Origin: Pedosphaera sp.
Lineage (GTDB): Bacteria; Verrucomicrobiota; Verrucomicrobiia; Limisphaerales; JADLHS01
DNA length: 36,786 nucleotides
Reading direction: 5' to 3'
Assembly: GCA_009695195.1 (NCBI GenBank)
Contig: SIBJ01000033.1
Span: 1-36,786, forward strand
Under the pieces are notes generated by a model, which was given only the letters and a program-made list of their open reading frames with translations, did no database searches and was not told the origin of the DNA. Shown in pieces: positions 25,695 to 35,014 of the stretch (within the stretch, counting starts at the first letter, position 1; each line of letters starts with the position of its first letter). A program made the translations under genes and the position numbers.

Positions 25695-25767
25695 ACCAAA
25701 CGGGCGCGCAATCTACAAACCGCCTCCCACACCGTCAATTTGATTCTCGCGCAAAATACGCACGCGC

Positions 25768-27693
25768 TCAGTTTAACAGGTTTTGTTGAAGGAACTGCGC
25801 CGTGGTGAGGAACTGAAAATCCACGTTGCGTTTCTTCTGGAAGCCGTGGCCTTCGTCCTTGGCCATCAGAAACCACACCTGGCCGCCGCTCGCGCGGATG
25901 GCCCTCACCATTTGCTCCGATTCGCTGGCCGGAACGCGCGGATCGTTCAAGCCCTGCACCACCAGCAACGGCTTCGCAATCTTCGCGGCCTGGTTGGCCG
26001 GCGAAATCTTTCCCAGAAACTCCGCCATCGCCGGTTCGCGTTCGTCGCCATACTCGACGCGGCGCAGGTCGCGGCGGTAATCCTGTGTGTTCTTCAGGAA
26101 CGTCAGGAAGTTTGAGATGCCCACGATGTCAATGCCGCAGCGCAACCGGTCGCTGAAATGCGTCATGCACGCCAGCGACATGTAACCGCCATAACTGCCG
26201 CCGATGACCGCGACACGATTTTTGTCCAGCGATGGGTCGCGCGCGATCCAATCGAGGAACGCCTCGATGTCCTTCACGGTGTCCTCGCGTTTGAAACCAT
26301 TATCGAGCGTCAGAAAAGTTTTCCCGTATCCCGACGAGCCGCGCACGTTCGGATACAGCACGGCCAGGCCGAGTTCGTTCAGGTAATAATTGATGCGCGC
26401 CTGAAAGCCCGGGCGCGTCTGCCCCTCCGGTCCGCCGTGAATGCTGACGAGCACCGGGCGCGGTCCGGGGAATTGTTTTGCGTCGGGCCGGTAGAGGAAG
26501 CCAGAGATTTCCAAACCGTCAAAACTTTTGAGGCGGACGAGTTCCGGCTCGACGAAATTCCCCGCGTTCAATCCGCCGGTCTCGCTTTCCGTCCAGCGTT
26601 CGACGCGCCCGGTCTTCGTGTCGAGCGAGTACGCGTCCGCCGGCGATTTCGCCGCGCTGAGATTGAACGCGAGATGACGATTATCCCGATGCCACTTCAC
26701 CCCGCTGATGACCCCAAGCGGCAACTTGGGCGACGCCAGTGCGCGGCCCGTGCGCGCTTCGAGTAACCGCAGTACGCTCACGCCCGCTTCGTTGCTCACG
26801 AACGCGAGCGTTCGCCGGTCGTGCGATAAATCGAAGAATTCGACGTCACCGCGAATGTTCGGAGCGAGCGTCGTCAGTTTCTTCGACGCAAGGTCGTAGC
26901 GACACAGCCGCAGGAATTCCGAGTCCTTGTCCGTGATGACGATTAGAGATTTCCCGTCCGCCGCGAACGCTCCCGCCGACCACGAAACTTTTTCCCCGCC
27001 GCGCGGCGTGACTTCCTCCAGCTTGCCGGTTTTCACATCGCACAAGTGCAGCCGGCTTTCGTTGATGGAGAGGTATTCGGCCAGCAGCAACTTCGAGTCA
27101 TCCGCCGACCAGTCGCGCACTTCCCATCCGCCGCCCGAAACCTGCGCGACCAGACGGTCGCTTTTCGGCTCGCGTGGATTGATGACGTAAATGTCCGTGT
27201 CGCGACCGTTGCGGCGGGTCGAATTGTAGGTCAGCCATTCGCCGGCATTCGACCAGGACGGATCCATGTTGCGCGACTTCCCATCGGTGAGCAGCGTCGA
27301 ACGGCCCGTCGCGAAGTCGAAGCGATAAAGCTGATAGAATTCGCCGCCGCCGCTGTCTTGGGCGAAAACCACAAACTCTCCCGCCCGCGGATCGAATAAC
27401 CCGCCCGCGACCGGCTCCGGGAAGAAGGTCAGTTGTTTGCGGTCGCCGCCCGGCATTTTCACGACGTGCAATTGCGCCGAATCAGCGAAGCGCGTCACGA
27501 TGAGCATCTCGGGGCGCGTTGGATGCCAACTGGCAAAGGTCGCCGCGCGAAATTCCAGATAGCGCCCCGCGTCGCGTTTTAGTTCCGCGCTAAACGGCGG
27601 GATGCCATCAACGACGAGATTTTCCGGCGTTTGCGCGAAAGTTGGATGAATTGTTGCCGCGAGGAGACAGGCGATTGAAAGCCGCTGATTCAT
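25768..27693 (-). CDS. Exported S9-family prolyl oligopeptidase-like peptidase
   Basis: This 641-residue protein starts at 27693 with a signal peptide (LSIACLLAATIHPTFAQ). Residues from about 40 to 370 form a WD40/TolB-like propeller (PSWSNAGEWLTYNSTRR, DWSADDSKLLLAEY). The C-terminal alpha/beta-hydrolase domain has Ser500 in GGSYGGY, Asp584 in GLNDPRVP and His616 in DEGHGF, a complete catalytic triad. Such enzymes release dipeptides or acyl-amino acids from short peptides, here in the periplasm. It follows nuoD on the same strand after a 52-bp gap but is not functionally related to complex I. Confidence 0.92.
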   Translation of the reverse strand: MNQRLSIACLLAATIHPTFAQTPENLVVDGIPPFSAELKRDAGRYLEFRAATFASWHPTRPEMLIVTRFADSAQLHVVKMPGGDRKQLTFFPEPVAGGLFDPRAGEFVVFAQDSGGGEFYQLYRFDFATGRSTLLTDGKSRNMDPSWSNAGEWLTYNSTRRNGRDTDIYVINPREPKSDRLVAQVSGGGWEVRDWSADDSKLLLAEYLSINESRLHLCDVKTGKLEEVTPRGGEKVSWSAGAFAADGKSLIVITDKDSEFLRLCRYDLASKKLTTLAPNIRGDVEFFDLSHDRRTLAFVSNEAGVSVLRLLEARTGRALASPKLPLGVISGVKWHRDNRHLAFNLSAAKSPADAYSLDTKTGRVERWTESETGGLNAGNFVEPELVRLKSFDGLEISGFLYRPDAKQFPGPRPVLVSIHGGPEGQTRPGFQARINYYLNELGLAVLYPNVRGSSGYGKTFLTLDNGFKREDTVKDIEAFLDWIARDPSLDKNRVAVIGGSYGGYMSLACMTHFSDRLRCGIDIVGISNFLTFLKNTQDYRRDLRRVEYGDEREPAMAEFLGKISPANQAAKIAKPLLVVQGLNDPRVPASESEQMVRAIRASGGQVWFLMAKDEGHGFQKKRNVDFQFLTTAQFLQQNLLN

Positions 27694-27745
27694 CCCCGGA
27701 TGAAAATGAAAAAACTGACTGCGCGCAATGCGGGAGTTGTGAAGC

Positions 27746-28903
27746 CTACCGATCCACTTCCCCAAGCACGATGTCCACGCTGCCGAGGATGACCACGACG
27801 TCCGCGACCAATTGCCCGAGGCACAGGTCTTCGAGCACCGTCAAGTTGATGAGACTCGGCGGGCGCACACGGTAGCGATACGGATTCGGCCCACCATCGC
27901 TAATGAGATAAAAACCAAGCTCGCCCTTCGGCGCTTCGATGCGGCCGTAGGCTTCGCCCACTTTCGGACGGAAGCCGCGCAACTTCGCCTTCGGATCAAT
28001 GATCGGACCGTCAGAAATTCCGGCGAGCGCCTGTTCCAAAATCTTCACCGTCTCGCGCATCTCCAGCACGCGCACCATGTAGCGGTCGTAAGTGTCGCCG
28101 TGATCGCCGAGCGGGACTTTGAATTGAAAACGGTCGTAGATGCCGTAGCGATCCACCTTGCGCAGGTCGTAGTTCACACCCGCGGCGCGGAGCATCGGGC
28201 CGGTGATGCTGGCGTTGATGGCGAGTTCGCGGGACATCGCACCGACGTTCTGCGTGCGCGCCATGAGGATTTCATTGCCGGCCAGCAGCGCTTCAAACTC
28301 GTCAATGAACCGCGGCGTCTCGGCCACAACCTTCTTTGCCCCATCGAGCCACCCCGCCGGCAAATCGCAACGACAGCCGCCGAAGCGCATGTAGTTGCAC
28401 ATCATCCGCGCGCCGGTGAGCGACTCGAACAGGTCGAGAATTTTTTCGCGCTCGCGGAACGCATACATCAGCGGCGTGCCGGACGCGCCCATGTCCTGCA
28501 CGAGAAACCCCATGAGGCACGCGTGATTTTGCAGGCGCGTGAGTTCGGCGGTGATGACGCGGATGTATTCCGCACGCTCGGGCACTTGCAACCCGGCGAG
28601 TTTCTCGACGGCGAGCGCGTAAGCCCAGTTGTTGGTGAGCGAGCAAAAATAATCCAGCCGGTCGGTGTACGGCATCGAGCCGAGATACGTCGTGCCCTCG
28701 GCGATCTTTTCGTGGTTGCGATGGAGATAGCCGAACACCGGTTTCAACTTCACCACGCGCTCGCCGTCGAGCACCACGTCCATGCGGAAGACGCCGTGCG
28801 TGGACGGGTGATGCGGCCCCATGGCGATCTCGAGCAATTCGCCGTCGCCGTCTTTAGACAACAACTCGAAATTCTTTGAAGGCATTTCAGCAACGATGCT
28901 CAT
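27746..28903 (-). CDS. nuoD: NADH-quinone oxidoreductase subunit D
   Basis: This 385-residue 49-kDa-type subunit of complex I lines the quinone pocket. Signatures include [14 protein letters not shown] (27-40), the conserved [19 protein letters not shown], and LGVGRFRPK-like [24 protein letters not shown]. The end of the protein ([10 protein letters not shown]) is standard. It overlaps nuoC by 4 bp (ATGA), showing translational coupling. The downstream subunits nuoE to nuoN do not follow; an S9 peptidase does, so the complex I genes are split in this genome. Confidence 0.96.
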   Translation of the reverse strand: MSIVAEMPSKNFELLSKDGDGELLEIAMGPHHPSTHGVFRMDVVLDGERVVKLKPVFGYLHRNHEKIAEGTTYLGSMPYTDRLDYFCSLTNNWAYALAVEKLAGLQVPERAEYIRVITAELTRLQNHACLMGFLVQDMGASGTPLMYAFREREKILDLFESLTGARMMCNYMRFGGCRCDLPAGWLDGAKKVVAETPRFIDEFEALLAGNEILMARTQNVGAMSRELAINASITGPMLRAAGVNYDLRKVDRYGIYDRFQFKVPLGDHGDTYDRYMVRVLEMRETVKILEQALAGISDGPIIDPKAKLRGFRPKVGEAYGRIEAPKGELGFYLISDGGPNPYRYRVRPPSLINLTVLEDLCLGQLVADVVVILGSVDIVLGEVDR

Positions 28904-29535
28904 ACCTTCGACTCCTGCTCGCCATGTTGCTTCGACTTCAGCAACACGTCATCGTGTGGCGTCGGTTCGTATTCGTAATCGTCCGGCTCGACGTAATCCC
29001 TGCGCATCGGAAAATCTTTGAAGCCGTCCCACATTAGGATGCGGCGCAAGTCGGGATGGCCGTCGAACACGATGCCGTAGAGATCGAAGATTTCGCGCTC
29101 CTGAAATTCACAGCCGCGCCAGACCGGTGTGAGCGACGGCAGATGATTCTTGTCCGTCCGGTTTTCCGTGCGCAGGCGGATGATGACCGGCCCGTGCTTC
29201 TTCGCCATCGAATAAAGATGATAAACGGCTTCGAGGTAGCCGGGGCGCAGGGTCTTCTTCAATTCCTCAACTTCCTTTTCGACGCCGTCCACGACCTGCT
29301 TCACCTTGAACTTCTCGGTCAACTCGGCTTCCGGCCAGTCCACGCCCGTGGCGTTCGAGCAGTAATCCAATTTCAACTCCGCATCATCGCGTAGAAACTT
29401 AGCGACCGCCAAACCGTGCCCGCAGTCCACCAACAACGAACGCTGTGCCGACGGCGAATCGTTCGGGATGATCGTTGCGCTGGCTCCGGGAATGGCCACT
29501 TCAATCCGCGCTTTGATTTGTTCGAGAGTTTCCAT
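28900..29535 (-). CDS. nuoC: NADH-quinone oxidoreductase subunit C
   Basis: This 211-residue 30-kDa-type subunit belongs to the peripheral arm of complex I. The signature is [34 protein letters not shown], with the DLYG/HPDLRR core intact. YDYEPTPHD-like residues close the protein. The first 85 residues or so are less conserved, as usual. It begins 9 bp after nuoB and overlaps nuoD by 4 bp. Confidence 0.95.
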   Translation of the reverse strand: METLEQIKARIEVAIPGASATIIPNDSPSAQRSLLVDCGHGLAVAKFLRDDAELKLDYCSNATGVDWPEAELTEKFKVKQVVDGVEKEVEELKKTLRPGYLEAVYHLYSMAKKHGPVIIRLRTENRTDKNHLPSLTPVWRGCEFQEREIFDLYGIVFDGHPDLRRILMWDGFKDFPMRRDYVEPDDYEYEPTPHDDVLLKSKQHGEQESKV

Positions 29536-29544
29536 CGCTCGCTT

Positions 29545-30153
29545 TCAGCGCACAAACGCGGGCGCGCTCCAAACATCTGCATTGCTCGCCGGCTCCAAAT
29601 CATGCTCGCCAAACTTCGGCACCGGAAATTCGCTTTGCGCATCGGCGTTCAAATGCCGGGGGCGTTGCGCACCGGTCAGTCGCTGGTCGGAAATCTTCTG
29701 CTGCAACGTCATGAACGCGTGAATCAGCGCCTCGGGTCGCGGCGGACAGCCGGGGATGTGGACATCCACCGGGATGTAACGGTCAATGCCCTTGAGCACG
29801 TTGTAGCCCTGCTTGAACGGCCCGCCGGAAATCGCGCACGCGCCCATCGCGATGACGTATTTCGGTTCGCCCATCTGATTGTAGAGTCGCACGACTTGCG
29901 GCGCCATCTTCTTCGTCACCGTGCCGGCTACGATCATCAAATCCGCCTGGCGCGGCGACGGGCGAAACACTTCCGCGCCAAACCGCGCGAGATCGTAGCG
30001 CGCCATCGTCGTGGCGATCATCTCGATGGCGCAGCAGGCCAGTCCGAATTGCAGCGGCCAGACGGAATTGAGCCGGCCCCAATTGTACAAGCTCTCCAGC
30101 GTCGTCGTGAAGACGCCTTGCTTTTGCAGTTCGCTTTTTAGTCCTTCGTCCAT
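29545..30153 (-). CDS. nuoB: NADH-quinone oxidoreductase subunit B
   Basis: This subunit of about 202 residues holds the terminal cluster N2 that hands electrons to quinone. The four cysteine ligands are present: Cys40-Cys41 in [10 protein letters not shown], Cys106 in [11 protein letters not shown] and Cys136 in IPGCPPRPE. The ATG at 30153 ([10 protein letters not shown]) is preferred to a TTG two codons upstream. The C-terminal 40 residues ([19 protein letters not shown] and beyond) are variable. Separated from nuoA by an 88-bp stretch of 7-bp-period repeats. Confidence 0.96.
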   Translation of the reverse strand: MDEGLKSELQKQGVFTTTLESLYNWGRLNSVWPLQFGLACCAIEMIATTMARYDLARFGAEVFRPSPRQADLMIVAGTVTKKMAPQVVRLYNQMGEPKYVIAMGACAISGGPFKQGYNVLKGIDRYIPVDVHIPGCPPRPEALIHAFMTLQQKISDQRLTGAQRPRHLNADAQSEFPVPKFGEHDLEPASNADVWSAPAFVR

Positions 30154-30160
30154 GGTCAAA

Positions 30161-30240
30161 AGCTGACAGTTGAAAGCTGAAAACTGAAATGGCCGCGCTG
30201 AATTTCAGCTTTCCAAATTTCTGCTTTCAGATTTTTGCAT
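30161..30240. repeat. 7-bp-period repeat tract between nuoA and nuoB
   Basis: AGCTGAC, AGTTGAA, AGCTGAA and AACTGAA run in series at 30161-30188. From 30199 the complement of a similar AAAGCTG/AAATCTG series follows, so the tract is an inverted pair of heptad arrays that could fold in the message between two operon genes. Confidence 0.65.
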
Positions 30241-30241
30241 T

Positions 30242-30619
30242 TCACTTCCACGTCAGCACGCCTTTCAGCCACGCCCAAGCCAGACCCGAGACCAGCAAGA
30301 AGAGAAAAACCATCAGCGAGATGAACGCGCCCACGCCCAACCCCGTGAACGACACCGCAAACGGCAGCAGAAAAATCGTTTCCACGTCGAAGATCAAAAA
30401 GATGATCGCGTAAAGATAGTATTCCGATTTGAACTGAATCCACGCATCGCCCTTCGATTCGAGGCCGCACTCGTAAGTTGCGTTCTTGATCGCGTTCTCC
30501 TTTTTCGGTGAATACTTTTTGGCCCACAGCCACGCCAGCCCGAGCGGGATCAACGCGAAAGCAACCGCCGAAAGTCCCAGCAGGAGGATGAACAAGTATG
30601 GATGGTCCGAGGTGTTCAT
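30242..30619 (-). CDS. nuoA: NADH-quinone oxidoreductase subunit A, operon copy
   Basis: This 125-residue complex I membrane subunit has three helices. The conserved TYECGLESKGDAW loop (48-60) and the second helix YYLYAIIFLIFDVETIFLLPFA match the family. It heads nuoABCD on the minus strand. It differs substantially from the orphan copy at 13021 (TYECGLES against AYECGMIP), so the two are old paralogues rather than a recent duplication. A small unknown gene ends 3 bp upstream. Confidence 0.95.
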   Translation of the reverse strand: MNTSDHPYLFILLLGLSAVAFALIPLGLAWLWAKKYSPKKENAIKNATYECGLESKGDAWIQFKSEYYLYAIIFLIFDVETIFLLPFAVSFTGLGVGAFISLMVFLFLLVSGLAWAWLKGVLTWK

Positions 30620-30622
30620 GTT

Positions 30623-30856
30623 TCAGTTCTGTTTCCCGTCGGCGCGTTTCAAACCGACCTCGTGTGCGATGTCGTCGAACTCCTGGTGGCCGACCTCTTC
30701 CAATTGCTTGCCGCGCGACCGGAGCTTCTCGTTGATCTTGATCGCCGTCTCGGTCAACTGCTCGTGCGTGTCCTTGCTGCCGCCCACCAGCGCGAAGTTC
30801 GGACCCTTCGTGACGCGCTTGTGCCCGTCGGAATCCAGTCCAACTCCCAGCAGCAT
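30623..30856 (-). CDS. Small uncharacterised protein upstream of nuoA
   Basis: A 77-residue charged, soluble protein: LLGVGLDSDGHKRVTKGPNF, then SKDTHEQLTETAIKINEKLR, then KQLEEVGHQEFDDIAHEVGL. I do not recognise a named family, though it has the feel of a conserved PVC-phylum hypothetical. The ATG at 30856 is the only ATG. The frame stays open upstream for 15 more codons (PNNGQTKKRKA before the Met), and KKRKAMLLG looks like part of the conserved start, so the true start may be a rare codon such as ATT at 30892. It lies 3 bp upstream of nuoA and is probably co-transcribed. Confidence 0.65.
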   Translation of the reverse strand: MLLGVGLDSDGHKRVTKGPNFALVGGSKDTHEQLTETAIKINEKLRSRGKQLEEVGHQEFDDIAHEVGLKRADGKQN

Positions 30857-30950
30857 CGCCTTGCGTTTCTTCGTCTGCCCGTTGTTCGGAATGGCGACAG
30901 GCTAAAGTCCCGTGGCGCCGCGGTCAAGGAAAGCAGAACCGTGCCTCCAA

Positions 30951-31934
30951 CTAAGCTCGCGGGTTAAACCCCGATTCACTCGCCAGCTTCTCCCAAAGTT
31001 TCCGCTCCGCTTCGGTGACGCTCGGCGGCACCGAAATGCGCGCCACCACGATCAAATCACCGTGCGCACCGTCGTGTTCCGGCAATCCCCGGCCCCGCAC
31101 GCGCAGTTTCTGCCCGTTCTGCGTGCCGGGCGGAATTTTGATGTTCACGCGGCCATTGAGCGTCGGCACGGAAAGATTCGCGCCCAACACCGCTTCCCAC
31201 GGCGCGAGGTCCGCCTCATAAATCAAATTGTGATCGCGCACCTCGAAATCCGGATGCTTCGCCAGTCGCACGCGCAAGAACAAATCCCCCGCCGTGCCGC
31301 CGCCCGCGCCCGCTTCACCTCGGCCAGCAATGCGCAGCCGTTGTCCCTCCGCCACGCCCGCTGGAATCTTGACCTGAAAGGTTTTCGTCTTGGCTTCGCC
31401 AACGGCTTCCGTGCGCACGTTCACTGCTCGCACCGAGCCGCGCACGACTTCGTCCAGCGTGACCATGATGTCGCCCTCGATATCCCGCCCGCGCTCGGCG
31501 TATTCCGCTTCGGTCGTGAAACCGCCGCCGCGCCGGGCGCCACCCGGCCGCGCCGCGGAACTGAAAAACGACTCGAAGAAATCGCTGAAGCCCGTCCCGC
31601 CAAATTGAAATTCGTAATCCGGATGACCGCCGGCCGTGCTGCGACCGCGCGGCCGACCGCCGCCAAATTGTTCCCAGCCCGGCGGCGGACGGAAATCTGA
31701 TCCACCCTTCCAGTTCGCGCCCAGTTCGTCGTAGCGCTTCCGCTTCTCCGCGTCACCGAGGACTTCGTACGCTTCGTTGATCTCCTTGAATTTTTCCTCC
31801 GCCTTCTTTTTGTCCTTCGCCACGTCGGGATGATATTCGCGCGCAAGTTTGCGGAAGGCTTTCTTGAGGTCCGCCTCGCTCGCGCCACGCGGCACGCCGA
31901 GGCTCGCGTAATAATCTTTGTATTGCAGCGCCAT
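30951..31934 (-). CDS. cbpA: DnaJ-class co-chaperone, CbpA type
   Basis: This 327-residue Hsp70 co-chaperone has an N-terminal J domain (5-70) with HPD at 35-37, the loop that stimulates DnaK ATPase. A Gly/Phe-rich linker follows (about 85-125: GGGRPRGRS, FQFGGTGFSDFFESFF). Two C-terminal beta domains bind clients (IPAGVAEGQRLRIAGRGEAG and IPPGTQNGQKLRVRGRGLPE). No CxxCxGxG zinc fingers are present, which separates it from DnaJ proper and fits CbpA/type II proteins. It is probably a stand-alone gene, 94 bp from the small unknown gene. Confidence 0.93.
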   Translation of the reverse strand: MALQYKDYYASLGVPRGASEADLKKAFRKLAREYHPDVAKDKKKAEEKFKEINEAYEVLGDAEKRKRYDELGANWKGGSDFRPPPGWEQFGGGRPRGRSTAGGHPDYEFQFGGTGFSDFFESFFSSAARPGGARRGGGFTTEAEYAERGRDIEGDIMVTLDEVVRGSVRAVNVRTEAVGEAKTKTFQVKIPAGVAEGQRLRIAGRGEAGAGGGTAGDLFLRVRLAKHPDFEVRDHNLIYEADLAPWEAVLGANLSVPTLNGRVNIKIPPGTQNGQKLRVRGRGLPEHDGAHGDLIVVARISVPPSVTEAERKLWEKLASESGFNPRA

Positions 31935-31990
31935 GATTCCAGTGGGTCAGATCATCGTCGGCTTGCGCCTTTTGTCAAAGCCGCGCTCGC

Positions 31991-33250
31991 CTACTTCCGA
32001 AACTTCGCAATCACCCGCTCCATCGCATCCAACCCGATCTCCAGTTTCTTCATCTCCGGGCCGAAACTAATGCGGGAATAATTCTCGTAGCGCGCGTGGA
32101 TACGGCGGTTGCCCGGGTTCACGTCGAAAAATTCGCCGGGCACGCTGATGACTTTTTCCTTCAGACCCTCGCGGAAAAAATTCATCCCGTTGTTCAGCGG
32201 CGGTGGCAGCTTCGCCAGATTCGCCCAGACGTAAAACGCACCCACTGGTTCGCACTCGACGCCAATTCCCATCCGGCGCAACCGCGTGAGGGTGTACTCC
32301 CGTTTCTTGCTGAAATGTTTTTGGATCGCCAGCGTTTCGCGCGCGACCTGTTCGCGATCCAGCAACGGCAACGCGAGATTTTGAAACGGATGATTCGCCC
32401 CGCCGTCGAGAAATGACCCTGCGCTCGCGATGGCTTCGATGACCTGCTTCGGCCCGAGCGTCCAACTGATCCGCCAGCCCGGATAACGCCAGTTCTTCGT
32501 CAACCCGTCCACGATGATGACCGGGTCGCGATCCACGTCGTCCACGTACGCGGCGGCGGAAATCATTTTCGCCTGCTCGCCCGCCGGCCACGAATAAATG
32601 TAGTGCGAGTAAAACTCGTCCATGATGAGCGAGCATTGACACTCGCGCGCCAGTTCACACCACGCCGCCAGGTCTTCGCCCTCGACAAGCTGGCCGGTGG
32701 GATTGCACGGATTGCTCGCCAGCACCGCGCTCAAACCGCGACCGAGAATTTCCTTCTTCAATTCCGCGAGACTGATTTTGTAGCGCCCGCCCGCATCCAG
32801 CAGAATGGGAATCGGCGTGAACGCCTTGAACACGCCGAGCAATTCCTCGTAGGCCGTGTAGTCGGGAATGAAATGCCCCATGTTGACGTCGCCCAGCGCG
32901 CTCGCGATGCGCGTGAGCGCCAGCCGCCCGCCGCTGGCGATGCTGACATTGGCGGCGGTGTATTTGGATTTCTTGTCGCGGCGAAAACTCTCGTTGTAAA
33001 AATCGGCGACCGCCTGGCAAAGCGCCTTGTTCCCCGCCACCGGCGAATACTGCTGACTCCCCGCAGCGATGGTGACGTTCACCACGCGCGGCGGCGCGTC
33101 CGGGATGTCACCGGTCTCGGGCGAACCCTGACCGAGATTGGCCCACTGCGGATCGTCGTACGAAAAGCCATGCGCCGTCGCCTCGTGCATGACGTAAATC
33201 ACGCCCGTGCGCGGCACGGTACGAAAACCGGGAATCGTTTGTTCTTCCAT
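31991..33250 (-). CDS. PLP-dependent aminotransferase, class I/II
   Basis: This 419-residue fold-type I aminotransferase has Asn183 in SNPCNPTG, Asp211 in IMDEFYSHY (with Tyr214), the Schiff-base Lys252 in DGLTKNWRYPGWRISW, and Arg260 for phosphate. N-terminal residues VIYVMHEATAHGF followed by NLGQGSPETGDIP resemble aspartate/aromatic-type enzymes. The amino donor is not predictable. It has its own 7-bp repeat tract upstream (33283-33310) and lies between cbpA and rhamnulokinase, all on the minus strand but with gaps that suggest separate units. Confidence 0.88.
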   Translation of the reverse strand: MEEQTIPGFRTVPRTGVIYVMHEATAHGFSYDDPQWANLGQGSPETGDIPDAPPRVVNVTIAAGSQQYSPVAGNKALCQAVADFYNESFRRDKKSKYTAANVSIASGGRLALTRIASALGDVNMGHFIPDYTAYEELLGVFKAFTPIPILLDAGGRYKISLAELKKEILGRGLSAVLASNPCNPTGQLVEGEDLAAWCELARECQCSLIMDEFYSHYIYSWPAGEQAKMISAAAYVDDVDRDPVIIVDGLTKNWRYPGWRISWTLGPKQVIEAIASAGSFLDGGANHPFQNLALPLLDREQVARETLAIQKHFSKKREYTLTRLRRMGIGVECEPVGAFYVWANLAKLPPPLNNGMNFFREGLKEKVISVPGEFFDVNPGNRRIHARYENYSRISFGPEMKKLEIGLDAMERVIAKFRK

Positions 33251-33282
33251 GTGAACCTTCAGTCGGCGCGCGACGATACAAA

Positions 33283-33310
33283 GTCGAATGACGAATGTCG
33301 AATGACGAAT
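33283..33310. repeat. Heptad repeat upstream of the aminotransferase gene
   Basis: GTCGAAT, GACGAAT, GTCGAAT and GACGAAT, four perfect 7-bp units. The tract lies between the aminotransferase start and the rhamnulokinase stop. Confidence 0.8.
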
Positions 33311-33333
33311 GGAAAGAGCCGGCCCAGTCTCGG

Positions 33334-34794
33334 CTACTTCAGCAACTTCTCAAATCTCGCAAACGCCGCATCCCACTCCGCGCCCGACTGCGGCTTCACC
33401 GTCGTGACCGCGAACGAATTCCGCACCACCTCGCGCGCGGCGGCGAGCGATGGCAGATGGCCGAGCGCAATCGCCTGCACGAGGACATTGCCAAGCGCAG
33501 TACATTCCGTTGGCCCGGCGATGACGGGAATTTGCAGCGCGTTCGCGGCGAATTGATTCAGCAGCGCGTTCTTGCTGCCGCCGCCGACGATGTGGAGTTG
33601 TTTGATCGTTTTGCCCGTGAGCTTTTCGAGCTGCCGCAACGTGACGCGGTAAAACAGCGCCAGACTTTCCAACGCGCAGCGCACGAACGCGCCCGGCGTT
33701 TCCGGCGCGGGCTGACCGGTCTCGCGACAGAACGCCACGATCTTCACCAGCATATCGTCCGGGCTGACGAAGCGCGGGTCGGCGGGATTGATGAGCGATG
33801 CGAACGGTTTCGATTCCGCCGCCAGCGTCGTGAGCGTGGCGTAATCAAACTCCTGACCGCGCTTCGCCCAATCGCGTTTGCACTCCTGCACCACCCAAAG
33901 GCCGACGATGTTCTTGAGCAACCGCAACGAGCCGCCGAAGCCGATCTCGTTCGTGAAATTCGCATCGCGCCCCTGCTCGGTGATCACCGGCGTCGGCCAC
34001 TCCACGCCCATGAGCGACCACGTGCCGGAACTGAGGTAAGCCCAATTCTTCCCGCTGGCGGGCACCGCCGCGACCGCCGCGCCCGTGTCGTGCGAACACG
34101 ACGCGATGACTTCGATTTGCGGCAGGCCGGATTTCGTTGCGAGGTCTTTCTTCAATTTGCCGAGCTTCGTGCCGGACGGAACGATGGGCGCGAACATTTC
34201 TTCGCGCAGGCCCAGCGCGCCGAGCAGTTTCTTCGACCACTTCCCCGTGCGCGGATTGTAAAGTTGCGTGGTGCTCGCCATTGATTCCTCATTCCGCGCC
34301 GTGCCGGAGCAGAAGTAATTGAACGCGTCGCCGATGAGTAAAAGCTGCTTCGCCTTCACGAGCCGCGCGCGCGGTTCGGCGGCGAGCTGGTAAATTGTGT
34401 TCAAGGCCATGAACTGGATGCCGGTCTCGGCGTAAATCGTCGGCCAGTCCACGCGCGCCTTCACGTTCGCCACGCCGCGCGCCGTCCGCGCGTCGCGGTA
34501 ATGCCACACCGGCGACATCATCTTGCCAGCGACATCGTAGAGCACGTAATCCACGCCCCACGAATCCGTGCTGATGCTGGCAATGGGCAGCTTGCGCGCC
34601 CCGGCTTTTTTCAGGCCGGTTTGCAATTCGGCGAACAACCGTTCGATGTCCCAATGCAACGCACCGTCGCGTTTCACCGGCCCGTTCGGGAAGCGATGCA
34701 ATTCTTCGAGCGAGATTTTCCCACCGTCGAGCGTGCCGAGCATCACGCGCCCGCTCTCCGCGCCGAGATCACAAGCCAGATAATGTGTTGCCAT
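33334..34794 (-). CDS. rhaB: Rhamnulokinase (FGGY carbohydrate kinase)
   Basis: This 486-residue enzyme phosphorylates L-rhamnulose at C1, a step in L-rhamnose breakdown. The start at 34794 gives MATHYLACDLGAESGRVMLG, the family N-terminus; the frame upstream is intergenic. Typical RhaB blocks follow: ISTDSWGVDYVLYD (substrate region), YRDARTARGV, TGIQFMALNTIYQL, SCSHDTGAAVAAVPA, AYLSSGTWSLMGVE, and the nucleotide site HIVGGGSKNALLNQFAANAL. No rhaA, rhaD or regulator is adjacent. A related substrate such as L-fuculose is possible given the fucose-isomerase-like gene at 9842, but the sequence looks like RhaB. Confidence 0.88.
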   Translation of the reverse strand: MATHYLACDLGAESGRVMLGTLDGGKISLEELHRFPNGPVKRDGALHWDIERLFAELQTGLKKAGARKLPIASISTDSWGVDYVLYDVAGKMMSPVWHYRDARTARGVANVKARVDWPTIYAETGIQFMALNTIYQLAAEPRARLVKAKQLLLIGDAFNYFCSGTARNEESMASTTQLYNPRTGKWSKKLLGALGLREEMFAPIVPSGTKLGKLKKDLATKSGLPQIEVIASCSHDTGAAVAAVPASGKNWAYLSSGTWSLMGVEWPTPVITEQGRDANFTNEIGFGGSLRLLKNIVGLWVVQECKRDWAKRGQEFDYATLTTLAAESKPFASLINPADPRFVSPDDMLVKIVAFCRETGQPAPETPGAFVRCALESLALFYRVTLRQLEKLTGKTIKQLHIVGGGSKNALLNQFAANALQIPVIAGPTECTALGNVLVQAIALGHLPSLAAAREVVRNSFAVTTVKPQSGAEWDAAFARFEKLLK

Positions 34795-35014
34795 AAAATT
34801 CAGAACCGCGCCGCATCGTAAATTTCCTGCCGCACGCGTCCAAGTGAATACTTGTTCCAGGCCGCGGACTTGAACAGAAGCAAACGAAGGAAACCAAGAA
34901 AGACCGGCTCGCGAACCCCGCTGGCGAAAATTCCCTTCGTTCTCTTTGTTCCCTTCGGTTGTACTTTTGTTCAATCCGTTTGCCTTTCGTCGCGCTTTCC
35001 CGATACTCCCGCGC

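Noticed and set aside
34795..35014. Regulatory element between rhamnulokinase and the M20 peptidase
   Set aside because: Only loose purine/pyrimidine-rich stretches are seen, no convincing operator or riboswitch.
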